A DNA stretch of 41,540 bases from Clostridia bacterium (GTDB lineage: Bacteria > Bacillota > Clostridia > Peptostreptococcales > Anaerovoracaceae). Shown piece by piece: positions 8,516-16,980 of this stretch (its first letter is position 1; every line of letters starts with the position of its first letter). Below the pieces are notes generated by a model. The model made no database searches, had not been told where the DNA came from, and saw only the letters and a list, made by a program, of their open reading frames with translations. Position numbers and translations under genes: made by a program. The DNA lies in contig JAILDT010000114.1 of NCBI GenBank assembly GCA_024689085.1, positions 1 through 41,540 on the forward strand, read 5' to 3'.

Positions 8516-8896
8516 TTATTCCTCCTCAGCGCAGAAAGCTTCATAGTCTTCCGGCGCAAGCAGTTCTTCAGCCTGTTCAGTAACACCATCTACTTTGATA
8601 AACCAGGCGTCGTTTGCGTTCTCGTTAATCATCTCAGGTGCGTCAAGCAGTTCTTCGTTGATTTCAGCGATCACTCCGGAAACCGGTGAATAGATATCGG
8701 AAACAGCCTTCACGGATTCCACGTCAGCGAAAACTTCGCCGGCAGTGACTTCATCGCCCGGTTCAGGCAGGTTGACGAATACCAGATCTCCCAGTTCAGA
8801 CTGTGCGAAATCTGAAATACCGACTGTCGCAGTATCCCCGTCAATAACGACCCATTCGTGTGTTTTCATGTAGAGTGCATCATTTTTCAGTTCCAT
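8516..8896 (-). CDS. gcvH: Glycine cleavage system H protein
   Basis: A 126-residue lipoyl carrier protein that shuttles the aminomethyl intermediate from P-protein to T-protein and its reduced lipoate to the L-protein. The lipoylated lysine is Lys63 in [12 protein letters not shown], with the following [11 protein letters not shown] turn typical of the family. The N-terminal [17 protein letters not shown] and the C-terminal WFIKV are also typical. AAGGAG lies 9 bases before the ATG. The C-terminus ends in a short acidic run. It lies between gcvT and gcvPA. A lipoate ligase or synthase is not in the window. Confidence 0.96.
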   Translation of the reverse strand: MELKNDALYMKTHEWVVIDGDTATVGISDFAQSELGDLVFVNLPEPGDEVTAGEVFADVESVKAVSDIYSPVSGVIAEINEELLDAPEMINENANDAWFIKVDGVTEQAEELLAPEDYEAFCAEEE

Positions 8897-8941
8897 GGTT
8901 TTAATCTCCTTTTATTGAAATAAATATGAATAAATGATTGG

Positions 8942-10030
8942 TTATCTTTTGTAGAATGGCAGTTCACAGACTTCCGCGTCTACCATGCGTCCTCTGACAT
9001 CAACCTGTACCGGTGTGCCGATTTCCTTGTATTCTCTAGGAATTCTGGCCATTGCAATCGGATAGTCGAAGTATGGACACTTGGTACCCGACGTGGTATA
9101 ACCCACCTTTTCACCGTTTACATAAACATCCTGATGTTCACGAGCGATTCCTCTGCCTGTAATCTTCAGACCAACACGAACAACAGCAGGTTTGCCCGCT
9201 TCTTCCATCGGTTTCTTGCCGATGAAGTCGACCGGTTTCTTGAGTTTGATCGCGAACATGAGTCCCGCCTCTCTCGGCGAGATATCATCATTCATCTCGT
9301 GACCATAAAGCGGCATACCGGCTTCCATTCTCAAGGTATCTCTGGCTCCCAGACCGCACGGAATGAGTCCGTCGTCCTTGCCTGCTGCATAGATGGCATC
9401 CCACATTTCCCCTGCTTTTGCAGCTGGGAGGTAGATTTCTACACCATCTTCCCCTGTATAGCCCGTTGTGGAGCAAATGCATGGGATTCCGGCAATCTCA
9501 GCACCGAATCTCACGTAATAGTATTTGTCAGGAATGCTGCCTTCGGTGCAGATTTTCGCGATGATATCCTTTGCCTTCGGTCCCTGGACCGCGATCTGCG
9601 CGTATTGGGATGAAACGTCTGTATACTTGACATCGCCGAACTGGTGGTCGCAGAACCACTTGTAGTCTTTGTCCTTGTTTGCCGCGTTGACGACGATGAA
9701 GTACTTATCCTGATTCATCTTGTACACGATCAGGTCGTCCACCGTGCCGCCATGCTCGTTGCACATCGGTGAATACCTGGCCTGTTCGTCTTCCATATTT
9801 GTAAAGTCATTGGTCAGGATCATGTTGAGGTTCGCCAGTGCGTCAGGACCTTCGCACAGGATCTCTCCCATGTGGGATACGTCGAACATGCCGGCAGCCG
9901 TTCTCACCGCCATATGTTCTTTGATGACGCCTGAATCCTTGTACTGTACAGGAAGAATGTATCCGCCGAACGGGACCATCTTTCCGCCGTATTCAAGGTG
10001 TTTTTCATACAGTGGAGTCTTGAGTTCCAT
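8942..10030 (-). CDS. gcvT: Aminomethyltransferase (glycine cleavage T protein)
   Basis: A 362-residue protein that transfers the aminomethyl carbon from GcvH to tetrahydrofolate, releasing ammonia and forming 5,10-methylene-THF. N-terminal TPLYEKHLEYGGKMVPFGGY, VSHMGEI and the segment GYTGEDGVEIYLP are diagnostic of GcvT; GLGARDTLRMEAGMPLYGHE follows. Length matches bacterial T proteins. GAGGAAACATT precedes the ATG. It is the first gene of the gcvT-gcvH-gcvPA-gcvPB cluster, with an extended -10 element about 60 bases upstream. The 120-base upstream gap contains no recognisable tandem glycine riboswitch, so control by another means is likely. Confidence 0.97.
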   Translation of the reverse strand: MELKTPLYEKHLEYGGKMVPFGGYILPVQYKDSGVIKEHMAVRTAAGMFDVSHMGEILCEGPDALANLNMILTNDFTNMEDEQARYSPMCNEHGGTVDDLIVYKMNQDKYFIVVNAANKDKDYKWFCDHQFGDVKYTDVSSQYAQIAVQGPKAKDIIAKICTEGSIPDKYYYVRFGAEIAGIPCICSTTGYTGEDGVEIYLPAAKAGEMWDAIYAAGKDDGLIPCGLGARDTLRMEAGMPLYGHEMNDDISPREAGLMFAIKLKKPVDFIGKKPMEEAGKPAVVRVGLKITGRGIAREHQDVYVNGEKVGYTTSGTKCPYFDYPIAMARIPREYKEIGTPVQVDVRGRMVDAEVCELPFYKR

Positions 10031-10088
10031 AATGTTTCCTCTTTTCTGGATTTATCACTTTAACTACTTAAACCAATAGGACATAGGG

Positions 10089-10097
10089 ATTATAGCA
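10089..10097 (-). promoter_or_regulatory. Extended -10 promoter element upstream of gcvT
   Basis: On the minus strand TGCTATAAT (complement of 10089-10097), a perfect extended -10 (TGN-TATAAT). No good -35 hexamer is seen at the usual distance. Predicted leader is about 50 bases. Confidence 0.5.
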
Positions 10098-10153
10098 CAA
10101 GTGGTTGGCCTTTTGCGCATAAATTTTCAAAAAAAGCACTACAAATTGTGGAA

Positions 10154-11377
10154 TTATTTGATTGTTCTTGCCTCGATGTAGTAACGTTTATCTTCCGCAT
10201 GACCCATGGAGAATGTTTTCCTCGGAAGAGCGCCGTCATTGATGACGGATTTGAAGAGATCGCCCTTATCCATAGCAGGAAGCAGAAATGCCATGCAGCC
10301 TGGCTTCTGTCCCAGCTGAACAGTGATTTCATCGCCGTGGACATAATCGATACCGATACCGTGCTCCTTGATGTACTGATCCAGGAACGACTGGAGTGTT
10401 CCGACTTCCAGCTGTGCGCTTGGTTCCGTCACTGTGATGAAACCGTCTGCTCCTTCATAGGCGTAGCGAATCACATGTCCTTCGCCTTTACCGTCGATCG
10501 TAGATGGGTATTCCTCCTTGAACGCCTTGAGCAAAGCCTCCGGATCCACATCGAAGAGCACGCGGTGAATCGGCTCGAACTCCAGCGCATCGTCGTAAAG
10601 ATTGACGATTTCTACCAGTGCGTATCTCGATGGAAGTGTGTTCTCGCTGCCCGGACCGAATTTGGCTTTTTCTTCCTCGTAGAGTGCTTTTGCAGAAGCC
10701 AGTGAATGGTTGCCGTCTCCTACCGCGAAGAGAAGCGGCTGCTCGTCAGCCAGCGCTTCCAGTGCCTTGGACGCTCCGGCTTTCAGGTCATCCGGAACAA
10801 GCCAAGCCTTAGCATGTCCGCCGCCTTCCATCAGATCAAAATCGTAGATGACGTCTTCACAGGCGCTCAGAGGCCCTATGACTGTGTTATCCACATCATC
10901 AATCAGAAGCATCACATGAGGCAGTTCGATGGCCGCGTCGCGTCTGACAGCTTGTCTCGGCGGGATTCTCTCCAGAACAGTACCCTCCGTCGCTCTCACG
11001 AGGGACGTGCTGCCTTTGGAGTAATCGTATTCTTCCAGATCGATCTTGCCGATAAGACCTCTGCGGATTTTTCCGTCGCTCTGCACTCTTTCCAGATAGA
11101 TCATGGCATCCGGGTACAGTTTGAATACGCCGCTGTCAAGATACTCCCTCATAGTGGCGTTGATTTTATCGATGTGTTCCTCCGTATGTCCGTCGGAAAG
11201 CTGCGCTTCCGGCAGAATGATGCGGAATGTGGAAGGGTTGTCCCCTACTGTCTTCTCGACTCTTTCCCAGTATTCCGGCTGTGAGGTGAACTGGTCGCAG
11301 GCTACGACAGCCCACGTCTCGTAATTACCCTTTGCAGGCAGAAGAATATCTGCTGCTGAAAAACCTGTTTTGCTCAT
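10154..11377 (-). CDS. DUF1015 family protein
   Basis: A 407-residue cytosolic protein of the DUF1015 (PF06245) family, biochemical role not established to my knowledge. Conserved features visible are the N-terminal FSAADILLPAKG, the segment VVACDQFTSQPEYW, RATEGTVLERIPPR, the motif AVGDGNHSLASAKALYE near the middle, and the C-terminal LPRKTFSMGHAEDKRYYIEAR. The start at 11377 is preferred over an ATG six codons upstream because AGGA stands 9 bases before it. It lies alone between the gcv operon and the isc operon, downstream of the isc terminator. The family often occurs beside serine biosynthesis genes in clostridia (from memory), so a link to serine/glycine metabolism is a reasonable but unproven idea. 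Confidence 0.8.
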   Translation of the reverse strand: MSKTGFSAADILLPAKGNYETWAVVACDQFTSQPEYWERVEKTVGDNPSTFRIILPEAQLSDGHTEEHIDKINATMREYLDSGVFKLYPDAMIYLERVQSDGKIRRGLIGKIDLEEYDYSKGSTSLVRATEGTVLERIPPRQAVRRDAAIELPHVMLLIDDVDNTVIGPLSACEDVIYDFDLMEGGGHAKAWLVPDDLKAGASKALEALADEQPLLFAVGDGNHSLASAKALYEEEKAKFGPGSENTLPSRYALVEIVNLYDDALEFEPIHRVLFDVDPEALLKAFKEEYPSTIDGKGEGHVIRYAYEGADGFITVTEPSAQLEVGTLQSFLDQYIKEHGIGIDYVHGDEITVQLGQKPGCMAFLLPAMDKGDLFKSVINDGALPRKTFSMGHAEDKRYYIEARTIK

Positions 11378-11415
11378 AACGATCCATCCTTTCACATCTA
11401 TCTTCTAACATACAT

Positions 11416-11449
11416 AAAAACAGAGAGAAATGATTCTTTTCCCTCTGTT
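11416..11449 (-). terminator. Rho-independent terminator of the iscS-iscU-AKR operon
   Basis: AACAGAGAGAAA (11419-11430) pairs with TTTCCCTCTGTT (11438-11449) with one mismatch, giving a 12-bp stem. On the minus strand a T tract (complement of 11416-11420) follows. It lies 38 bases past the reductase stop. Confidence 0.8.
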
Positions 11450-11487
11450 GATAGTAGCATATTCTTATGTTCCGTACAATGGATAAA

Positions 11488-12459
11488 TCACCACATTATG
11501 ATGGCCCTGACCGGGCAGACCGGCGCACAGTAGCCGCAGGTCAGACACACGTCGTAATTGACATCTGCCAGACCCTTCTCATTGATGTAAATTGCTTTGT
11601 TCGGACAGCGTTCCACGCAGGTATAGCAGCCTTCGCAATCTCCCTGATCAATGTGGATCTTCTTGAACCGGGTCTCCGGCTGATAATCCTCCGGAAGCTC
11701 TCCCTCCGCGTATCTGACCAGATCGTCGATTTCAGACTTCTTACCCATGCCGACCATGATGGAATGGCATCCCAGATCATGAACATAATTCAGGGACTTC
11801 ATATACGTACCCGTCAGATTACCGCCGCCAAAGGCTTTCATTGCAAAAACACCCTTGCCGGCGTCGAGACACTTCCGGATAGCGGCTTCCATCTCCGCCG
11901 CTGTTCCCGGGCCATCGCCCTTCCGGATGCCGAGTCCCGCATAGTTGATCAGCGGAAATACGATGTCGCATTCCGGAACATCCGCCATCATTTCTGTAAT
12001 GTCTACGTGATGCGTTGACACGCCGATGGCGCCGACGATCCCTTTCTTCTTGTAATCGATCAGGCACTGCCAGGCACCCGCCCTGTTGGACCAGTCCGGT
12101 TCCTGCCGCACTTCGTGCATCTTGAAGATATCAATGCGCTCGATCCCAAGGGCGTCAAGACACTCCTGAATGGCCGCTTCCATCTCCTCATAGGAGTGGT
12201 CAAGACTCTTACTGGCGATGATCGGACGGTCCGGATTGTCCGGTGACAGATCGATGTCCTTGAACGCTTCCCGGATATATGGATACGTCTCATAGTACTG
12301 GGCCGTATCGAAGAGATTGATGCCTTTGTCATAGGCGTACCTGACAATCTCCGCACCTTCGCGTAAAGGCAAATCAAGCTGGGTATTGCCGATTGTCAGC
12401 ACACCCAGCCCGATTGGAGTCACGTATATTTCTGTGTTTCCAAGCCTGTTCTTATACAT
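11488..12459 (-). CDS. Aldo/keto reductase with C-terminal 4Fe-4S ferredoxin domain
   Basis: A 323-residue protein. Residues 1 to about 260 form an aldo/keto reductase barrel with the catalytic Asp-Tyr pair in LFDTAQYYETYPY, the Lys in IIASKSLDHS and His in FKMHEVRQE. The C-terminus carries two 4Fe-4S motifs, CEGCYTCVERCPNKAI and CLTCGYCAPVCPVRAI. This fusion is common in anaerobes; substrate is unknown, but electrons could pass between ferredoxin and NAD(P)H-dependent carbonyl chemistry. The start at 12459 is chosen because its ATG overlaps the iscU stop as TAATG, a coupling arrangement; an ATG four codons upstream would lie inside iscU. Cotranscription with iscS-iscU would place it beside its cluster supply. 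Confidence 0.88.
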   Translation of the reverse strand: MYKNRLGNTEIYVTPIGLGVLTIGNTQLDLPLREGAEIVRYAYDKGINLFDTAQYYETYPYIREAFKDIDLSPDNPDRPIIASKSLDHSYEEMEAAIQECLDALGIERIDIFKMHEVRQEPDWSNRAGAWQCLIDYKKKGIVGAIGVSTHHVDITEMMADVPECDIVFPLINYAGLGIRKGDGPGTAAEMEAAIRKCLDAGKGVFAMKAFGGGNLTGTYMKSLNYVHDLGCHSIMVGMGKKSEIDDLVRYAEGELPEDYQPETRFKKIHIDQGDCEGCYTCVERCPNKAIYINEKGLADVNYDVCLTCGYCAPVCPVRAIIMW

Positions 12460-12914
12460 TACAGTTCGCATTCGCCCTCTTCACAGTCATCATGATGCTC
12501 TGCGTCAGGGTCGTAGTTCTCAAGGCCTTTGTATTCCTTGCCATGTTTCATCGCGTAATCATAGATCGCATTTTTGATCGCATGCTCTGCCAGAACAGAA
12601 CAGTGGATTTTGATGGCCGGCAGACCACCCAGTTCTTCTACTATTTTCTCATTGCTGACGTTCAGAGCGTCCTCCACTTTCATGCCGATGATCATATCTG
12701 TCGCCATGCTGGAGGAAGCAATTGCGCTGCCGCACCCGAAAGTCTTGAACTTCGCATCGGTGATCACTTCGTTTTCATCGACGCTCAGCGTGACCTGCAT
12801 CATGTCACCGCATACCGGGCTGCCGTAGATACCCTTGCCATCCGGGTTTTCAATTTCACCAACATTATGTGGATTGAGGAAATGATCCATTACTGTGTCA
12901 TTATATAAAGCCAT
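12459..12914 (-). CDS. iscU: Fe-S cluster assembly scaffold IscU/NifU-type
   Basis: A 151-residue scaffold on which 2Fe-2S/4Fe-4S clusters are built with sulfur from IscS. The three ligand cysteines are present: Cys35 in GSPVCGDMMQ, Cys61 in FGCGSAIASSSM and Cys105 in KIHCSVLAEHAI. The N-terminus YNDTVMDHFLNPHNVG is typical of the IscU/NifU N-domain. The C-terminus has an acidic extension with two more Cys and two adjacent His (YDPDAEHHDDCEEGECEL), beyond the canonical fold. It starts 4 bases after iscS and overlaps the next gene by one base (TAATG). This is the NifU-like form usual for clostridia, working with IscS rather than the SUF machinery. Confidence 0.93.
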   Translation of the reverse strand: MALYNDTVMDHFLNPHNVGEIENPDGKGIYGSPVCGDMMQVTLSVDENEVITDAKFKTFGCGSAIASSSMATDMIIGMKVEDALNVSNEKIVEELGGLPAIKIHCSVLAEHAIKNAIYDYAMKHGKEYKGLENYDPDAEHHDDCEEGECEL

Positions 12915-12918
12915 GTTT

Positions 12919-14094
12919 TTACCATCCTTCCGCGCCGTTTACAGGCGATAATTCTCTAAGCCTAGCAACGATTTCCTTAAGCTTTTCTACTACATAATCA
13001 ATATCTTCTTCCGTGGTCATGTCACCGACCGTGAAGCGGCATGTGCCATTGGCCTTTGTGACAGGAACACCAATTGCGCTCAATACATGAGACGTACCAA
13101 GGGATCCTGATGAACAGGCAGATCCTGTGCTGGCACAGATTCCATTGGCATCGAGCAGCAGAATGATCGATTCTCCCTCAATAAAGGAAAATGCGATATT
13201 CAGATTTCCCGGGTGTCTCTTTGTGAAGTCCTTCGGACCATTGAGAGTGACATCAGGAATTTCCTTTTCGATCTTCTCCCACAGCATTCTGCGGAGTCTG
13301 TCGGAATGCGCTGCATGCTCATACAGATCACGTTTTGCCAGTTCCGCAGCTTTGCCGAATCCGACGATACCGGCCGTATTCTCTGTGCCGGCTCTCTTCT
13401 TCTTCTCCTGCGCCCCGCCATGGACAAAACTTGGAATATTGATTCCAGCTTTCTTATACAATGCGCCAATGCCCTTCGGCCCATAGATTTTGTGCGCTGA
13501 CATGGATATGAAATCGACGCCGAGATCTTTCACATCGATCGGCACGTTGCCAAGAGCCTGTACGGCGTCCGTATGGAAGAGCACACCGTGCGCCTTCGCG
13601 ATAGCAGCCAGTTCTTTGATTGGCTGGATCGTACCGACTTCGTTGTTGACCATCATGATGCTGACGAGGATCGTGTTGTCTTTGATTGCAGCTTCCAGAT
13701 CAGCCGGCGAAACGAATCCTTCTTCGTCCACATCGAGATACGTTACTTCCACGCCGTGTTTTTCAAGATACTGGCATGTGTGCAGAATTGCGTGATGTTC
13801 AATTTTCGTCGTAATAATATGATTGCCTTTATTTTTACGCGCGTCAGCAACGCCTTCGATCACCCAGTTGTCCGCTTCTGTACCGCAGGATGTGAAAAAT
13901 ATTTCTCTCTCTTCGGCATTGATCAGGTCAGCGACCTGCTCTCTCGCTTTTGTCAGGCCGTCTTTCGCCTCCAATCCGGGTGCATAAAGACTCGATGGAT
14001 TCCCGAATTTCTCCGTGAAATACGGAATCATCTCCTTCAGCACTTCTTCCTTGACCGGTGTCGTTGCAGAGTAGTCTAAATAGACATTTCTCAT
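12919..14094 (-). CDS. iscS: Cysteine desulfurase IscS/NifS
   Basis: A 391-residue PLP enzyme that removes sulfur from cysteine as a persulfide for Fe-S cluster assembly and tRNA thiolation. Key residues: YLDYSATTP at the N-terminus, His101 (IEHHAIL), the PLP lysine Lys202 in SAHKIYGPKGIGALY and the persulfide-forming Cys327 in CASTGSACSSGS. The long-loop form places it with IscS/NifS. It begins the iscS-iscU-aldo/keto reductase operon. A ribosome binding site AAGGAGAG precedes the ATG. An imperfect inverted repeat overlapping a -10 box upstream may be a regulator site. Confidence 0.95.
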   Translation of the reverse strand: MRNVYLDYSATTPVKEEVLKEMIPYFTEKFGNPSSLYAPGLEAKDGLTKAREQVADLINAEEREIFFTSCGTEADNWVIEGVADARKNKGNHIITTKIEHHAILHTCQYLEKHGVEVTYLDVDEEGFVSPADLEAAIKDNTILVSIMMVNNEVGTIQPIKELAAIAKAHGVLFHTDAVQALGNVPIDVKDLGVDFISMSAHKIYGPKGIGALYKKAGINIPSFVHGGAQEKKKRAGTENTAGIVGFGKAAELAKRDLYEHAAHSDRLRRMLWEKIEKEIPDVTLNGPKDFTKRHPGNLNIAFSFIEGESIILLLDANGICASTGSACSSGSLGTSHVLSAIGVPVTKANGTCRFTVGDMTTEEDIDYVVEKLKEIVARLRELSPVNGAEGW

Positions 14095-14121
14095 GTTTGT
14101 TTCTCTCCTTGGTTCAATCTT

Positions 14122-14148
14122 TACTCTTTAAGTCAAGTTAATAGTATA
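14122..14148 (-). promoter_or_regulatory. Candidate iscS promoter -10 with overlapping inverted repeat
   Basis: Minus-strand TATACT (complement of 14143-14148) is a possible -10; TTGCAA at the complement of 14164-14169 is a possible -35 but the spacer is only 15 bases. The imperfect inverted repeat TACTCTTTAA (14122-14131) / TTAATAGTA (14138-14146) overlaps the -10. Rrf2/IscR-type regulators control isc operons in other bacteria, and such a protein is encoded at 21949-22341; the link is inference. Confidence 0.35.
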
Positions 14149-14149
14149 C

Positions 14150-14371
14150 CTATTTAGTCCTATTTGCAAGTTCTTCTTTCAGTTCTTCTTCTGAAAGATC
14201 TTCCACGAACCGGACATTGTCCAGCTGTGCCTTCATACTGCCCCTGATGGAGGCCAGATACGCCTTGTAGAGTTCCTTCTGTTCGGCCTGCTCCTCCTCT
14301 GTCAGTCCCTCCGCCTTCTTCTTTGCTGCCAGGACATTGATTCTGTCGATCATTTCCTTCGTTACTGCCAT
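14150..14371 (-). CDS. DUF896 domain-containing small protein (YnzC-like)
   Basis: A 73-residue, helical, charged protein of the DUF896/UPF0291 family. The N-terminal pattern TKEMIDRINVLAAKKKAEGL is followed by TEEEQAEQKELYKAYLASIR, both characteristic; the Bacillus relative YnzC folds as a helical hairpin with no assigned enzymatic role. The start at 14371 is taken because GGAGGAAATT stands just before it; an ATG four codons upstream lacks this support. Its first 10 bases overlap the end of nadE in another frame, so it is the last gene of the murI-to-nadE chain. Function unknown. Confidence 0.88.
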   Translation of the reverse strand: MAVTKEMIDRINVLAAKKKAEGLTEEEQAEQKELYKAYLASIRGSMKAQLDNVRFVEDLSEEELKEELANRTK

Positions 14372-15120
14372 AATTTCCTCCACGCTTCGACTTCATATTC
14401 GAATTTATCCATCGGAGTCATCTTGAACAGATTCATTCTGTGTTTCCGGTCAATGCGTTCCTTCGCCTCAGGATCTTCACAGACGCCCTCTCGGATATAT
14501 CGATCGAGTACGGCATAGGTAAACCCCAGATTGTCTTCGTCCGTTTTGCTCTGCAGACCGTCGATCGGCACCTTATCCACGAACATGGACGGCAGCCCAA
14601 GCGCTCTGCCGACGGCCTTGACTTCCTGTACGGTCAACATGCTCAACGGACTGAAATCTCCCGCGTTGTCACCGAAAATCGTGTTGTAGCCCACATAATC
14701 CTCAGACAGATTGCAGGTGTTCGCAACACGTCCGTTCACCGTCTGTGATGTAGCGTAGAGCATGGTCATTCTGACTCTTGGCGGAATATTGGTCTTCGTC
14801 TGTTCCGATACTTCTCCAAAGGCAGCCTCAACCTGTTTCTCTACAGCGTCGCAAGCCTCGCCCACGTTCACCTCGATGCCGCGAATACCCAGATGATCGA
14901 TCAGGGCTCTCGCTACGTCGATATCAAACTGATAGCCTCTTGGCATCATGACACCGACGACGCGGTCTCTGCCCAATGCTTCCGTGCAGAGCGCCGCCAC
15001 GACCGAGCTGTCCTTACCGCCGGATACGCCTACGACTACATTGCATCCGGGGCCGTTGGCCTCGAACCAGTCTTTGATCCATTGTATAATGTCATTCTTG
15101 ACTTTTTCTGCATCAAACAT
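14362..15120 (-). CDS. nadE: NH3-dependent NAD+ synthetase
   Basis: A 252-residue enzyme that amidates deamido-NAD with ammonia and ATP, the last step of NAD synthesis. The ATP pyrophosphatase P-loop is VGVSGGKDSSV (Ser33-Ser39). Further family signatures are ANTCNLSEDYVGYNTIFGD, GDFSPLSMLTVQEVKA and, near the C-terminus, the Lys-rich HRMNLFKMTP. There is no glutaminase domain, so it uses free ammonia. Its start overlaps the end of the MBL hydrolase by 8 bases with GGAGAT as ribosome binding site, so translation is probably coupled. NAD kinase is encoded separately 5 kb to the right. Confidence 0.95.
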   Translation of the reverse strand: MFDAEKVKNDIIQWIKDWFEANGPGCNVVVGVSGGKDSSVVAALCTEALGRDRVVGVMMPRGYQFDIDVARALIDHLGIRGIEVNVGEACDAVEKQVEAAFGEVSEQTKTNIPPRVRMTMLYATSQTVNGRVANTCNLSEDYVGYNTIFGDNAGDFSPLSMLTVQEVKAVGRALGLPSMFVDKVPIDGLQSKTDEDNLGFTYAVLDRYIREGVCEDPEAKERIDRKHRMNLFKMTPMDKFEYEVEAWRKLWQ

Positions 15121-16066
15121 GTTTCTTATCTCCTTCTTCCATTGCTCTGATCAGAGCCTTCAGTATGTGTCCCGAGTTTATTTCAAAAGCCTCAATAGGC
15201 TGTTCCATCTCCTTGGCCGGTGTCCAGTACCTTTTGACGTAACGGCCCAGCATTTCTTCAAAGGTCAAGCCCTCTGCCAGCATGGTCCGGACGAATTCCG
15301 TCTTGCTTTGGCATTCTTTTCGGAATTCCGTAAAGTACCGCTCGTTGTAGTATTGCGGAATCATGCCGAAGTGCGGAAGGCAGATGTATGCCGGATGCAG
15401 GCTTTCGCATTTGTAACTGGATGCGATAGAGTCCGGAAAGCTTTTCAGTGACGGCGTGTGCACATAGTCCTTCCCTTCCAGAATGCCTGTGCTCTCGCTG
15501 GTGAACAGAATCCCCGGCGGTTCCAGATAAAACGAAAGCGAACAGTCCGTATGCCCTTTTGTCTCATAAGCCGTCATCGTCATATCGCCCAGCGACAGGA
15601 CGTCTCCGTCGCGCAGCACGACATCGACCCGGATGCCGTCGGTGCGGACCGGCTCCTCGCTGTCCGGAACATAAAGCTGTCTGGCCTCCTCTCCAAGCGC
15701 CCGAATCAGCTGCAGCGCGCTGTCTTTCCGGAGAATGGACTGACACTTCTCACTTCCCAGAACAACCGCTTCCGGAAAGCGATCTTTGATATACGGCAGT
15801 CCGCCCATATGGTCGTAATGGGAATGGCTCAGGATAATGTAATCCAGATGGTCCGTTTCCGCTGCGATATTCTCCGCTGTCTGCTCGCCGCAGTAGGCCA
15901 TGCCGCAATCATACAGGGCGATTTTTTCCTTTCCCATGATGAGAAAGGACTCGCCGCCGTGTCCGGCCGTCACCCTGCGAATATCGCAGGGAAAGGCAAA
16001 CCGGTCGAAGTCGTCCCCGAAGGTATTGAATAATTCTATGTTTGTTCCGAATTCCGGTATTTTCAT
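15113..16066 (-). CDS. MBL-fold metallo-hydrolase
   Basis: A 317-residue metallo-beta-lactamase-fold hydrolase. The metal motif HSHYDHMGG supplies His81, His83, Asp85 and His86; further candidate ligands are His in TKGHTDCSLS and in YICLPHFGM. It resembles the glyoxalase-II-like branch with an extra C-terminal helical region. The substrate cannot be told. The start at 16066 is chosen because its ATG overlaps the stop of the upstream transporter as ATGA; a start 21 codons further up lies inside that gene and has no support. Neighbours suggest cotranscription with murI, rarD and nadE but no shared pathway is obvious. Confidence 0.85.
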   Translation of the reverse strand: MKIPEFGTNIELFNTFGDDFDRFAFPCDIRRVTAGHGGESFLIMGKEKIALYDCGMAYCGEQTAENIAAETDHLDYIILSHSHYDHMGGLPYIKDRFPEAVVLGSEKCQSILRKDSALQLIRALGEEARQLYVPDSEEPVRTDGIRVDVVLRDGDVLSLGDMTMTAYETKGHTDCSLSFYLEPPGILFTSESTGILEGKDYVHTPSLKSFPDSIASSYKCESLHPAYICLPHFGMIPQYYNERYFTEFRKECQSKTEFVRTMLAEGLTFEEMLGRYVKRYWTPAKEMEQPIEAFEINSGHILKALIRAMEEGDKKHV

Positions 16067-16980
16067 TCCAGTCTGTTCTCTCTCGCGTTTTTGAATTCGC
16101 CGTATGTGAAGAACGCCAATCCGACCCATACGATTGCAAAAGCAATAAACTGCACCAGATCAAATGGCTCTCTCATGAAGAAAATCCCGATCACAAGAGA
16201 AATCGACGGCGACAAGTATTCCAGCAACCCTACCATGATCAGCGGAATCTTCGTTGCCGCGTCCGCGAAGAATGACAGCGGCGCCGCCGTCAGAATGCCG
16301 CAGCACAGCAAAAGCAGATATTTGCCCGGTGTTGCGACGCCCAACGCGCCCTGCCCTGTGCATTCGAGCCAGATGACCACTGCCAGCGCCGGCGGCATCA
16401 GAAAGAGTGTCTCCAGAAAGACCGACATGATGGCCGGCAGATCGAAGTGTTTCTTCAGGGCCGCGTAAAACGCGAAGGTCAGCGCCAGTCCCAGCGCAAT
16501 ACCCGGGATCTGCCGGAAGTGGATCAGCAGCACCACCAGTCCGGCCAGTGCGAAGAGCAGCGCAATGAACTTGTACCCTGTGAGTTTCTCACGAAACAGC
16601 AGGATCCCAATCACGCACACCATCAGCGGCTCGATGTAGTAACCGACGCAGGTCTGGATGACGTGGTCCGCGTTGACCGCCCAGATGTAAATGCTCCAGT
16701 TGGCTGTGATCAGCAGCCCCGCCAGCGGGAAGCGAAGCGGACCGCGCAGTATGCCTTTGCTTTCGATTCTTGCTGTGAGGTGTTCTCTGACAGAACCGAT
16801 TCCGTATATTTTCAGCGTCGCGATCCCGGAGACCAAGCCCACGAGAAAGATCCTGTAAAAAATGATGACCCAGGAGTCGATGGGCCGCAGCGCCTGCCAG
16901 TAGATCGGCAGAACACCCCAGAGCACATCACAGCTGAGCATGGATATGACGCCGGTTATGTATGTTCTATCGTGTTTCAT
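16063..16980 (-). CDS. rarD: EamA family transporter, RarD-like
   Basis: A 305-residue membrane protein with about ten predicted transmembrane helices in two EamA repeats. The N-terminus (SCDVLWGVLPIYWQALRPID) and the segment YYIEPLMVCVIGILLFREKL match RarD, a member of the drug/metabolite exporter superfamily; E. coli RarD is named for chloramphenicol sensitivity but its substrate is not settled. The ATG overlaps the stop of the upstream gene and its own stop overlaps the next start, both as ATGA, so it belongs to a coupled chain. The symbol is a family-level assignment. Confidence 0.85.
   Translation of the reverse strand: MKHDRTYITGVISMLSCDVLWGVLPIYWQALRPIDSWVIIFYRIFLVGLVSGIATLKIYGIGSVREHLTARIESKGILRGPLRFPLAGLLITANWSIYIWAVNADHVIQTCVGYYIEPLMVCVIGILLFREKLTGYKFIALLFALAGLVVLLIHFRQIPGIALGLALTFAFYAALKKHFDLPAIMSVFLETLFLMPPALAVVIWLECTGQGALGVATPGKYLLLLCCGILTAAPLSFFADAATKIPLIMVGLLEYLSPSISLVIGIFFMREPFDLVQFIAFAIVWVGLAFFTYGEFKNARENRLE

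Noticed and set aside
10100-10150. Terminator after the DUF1015 gene
   Set aside because: A run of seven T residues exists on the minus strand but only a 5-bp or weaker stem precedes it.
10031-10153. Possible glycine riboswitch upstream of gcvT
   Set aside because: The gap is only about 120 bases, the leader after the -10 element about 50, and no tandem aptamer cores or expression platform are visible.
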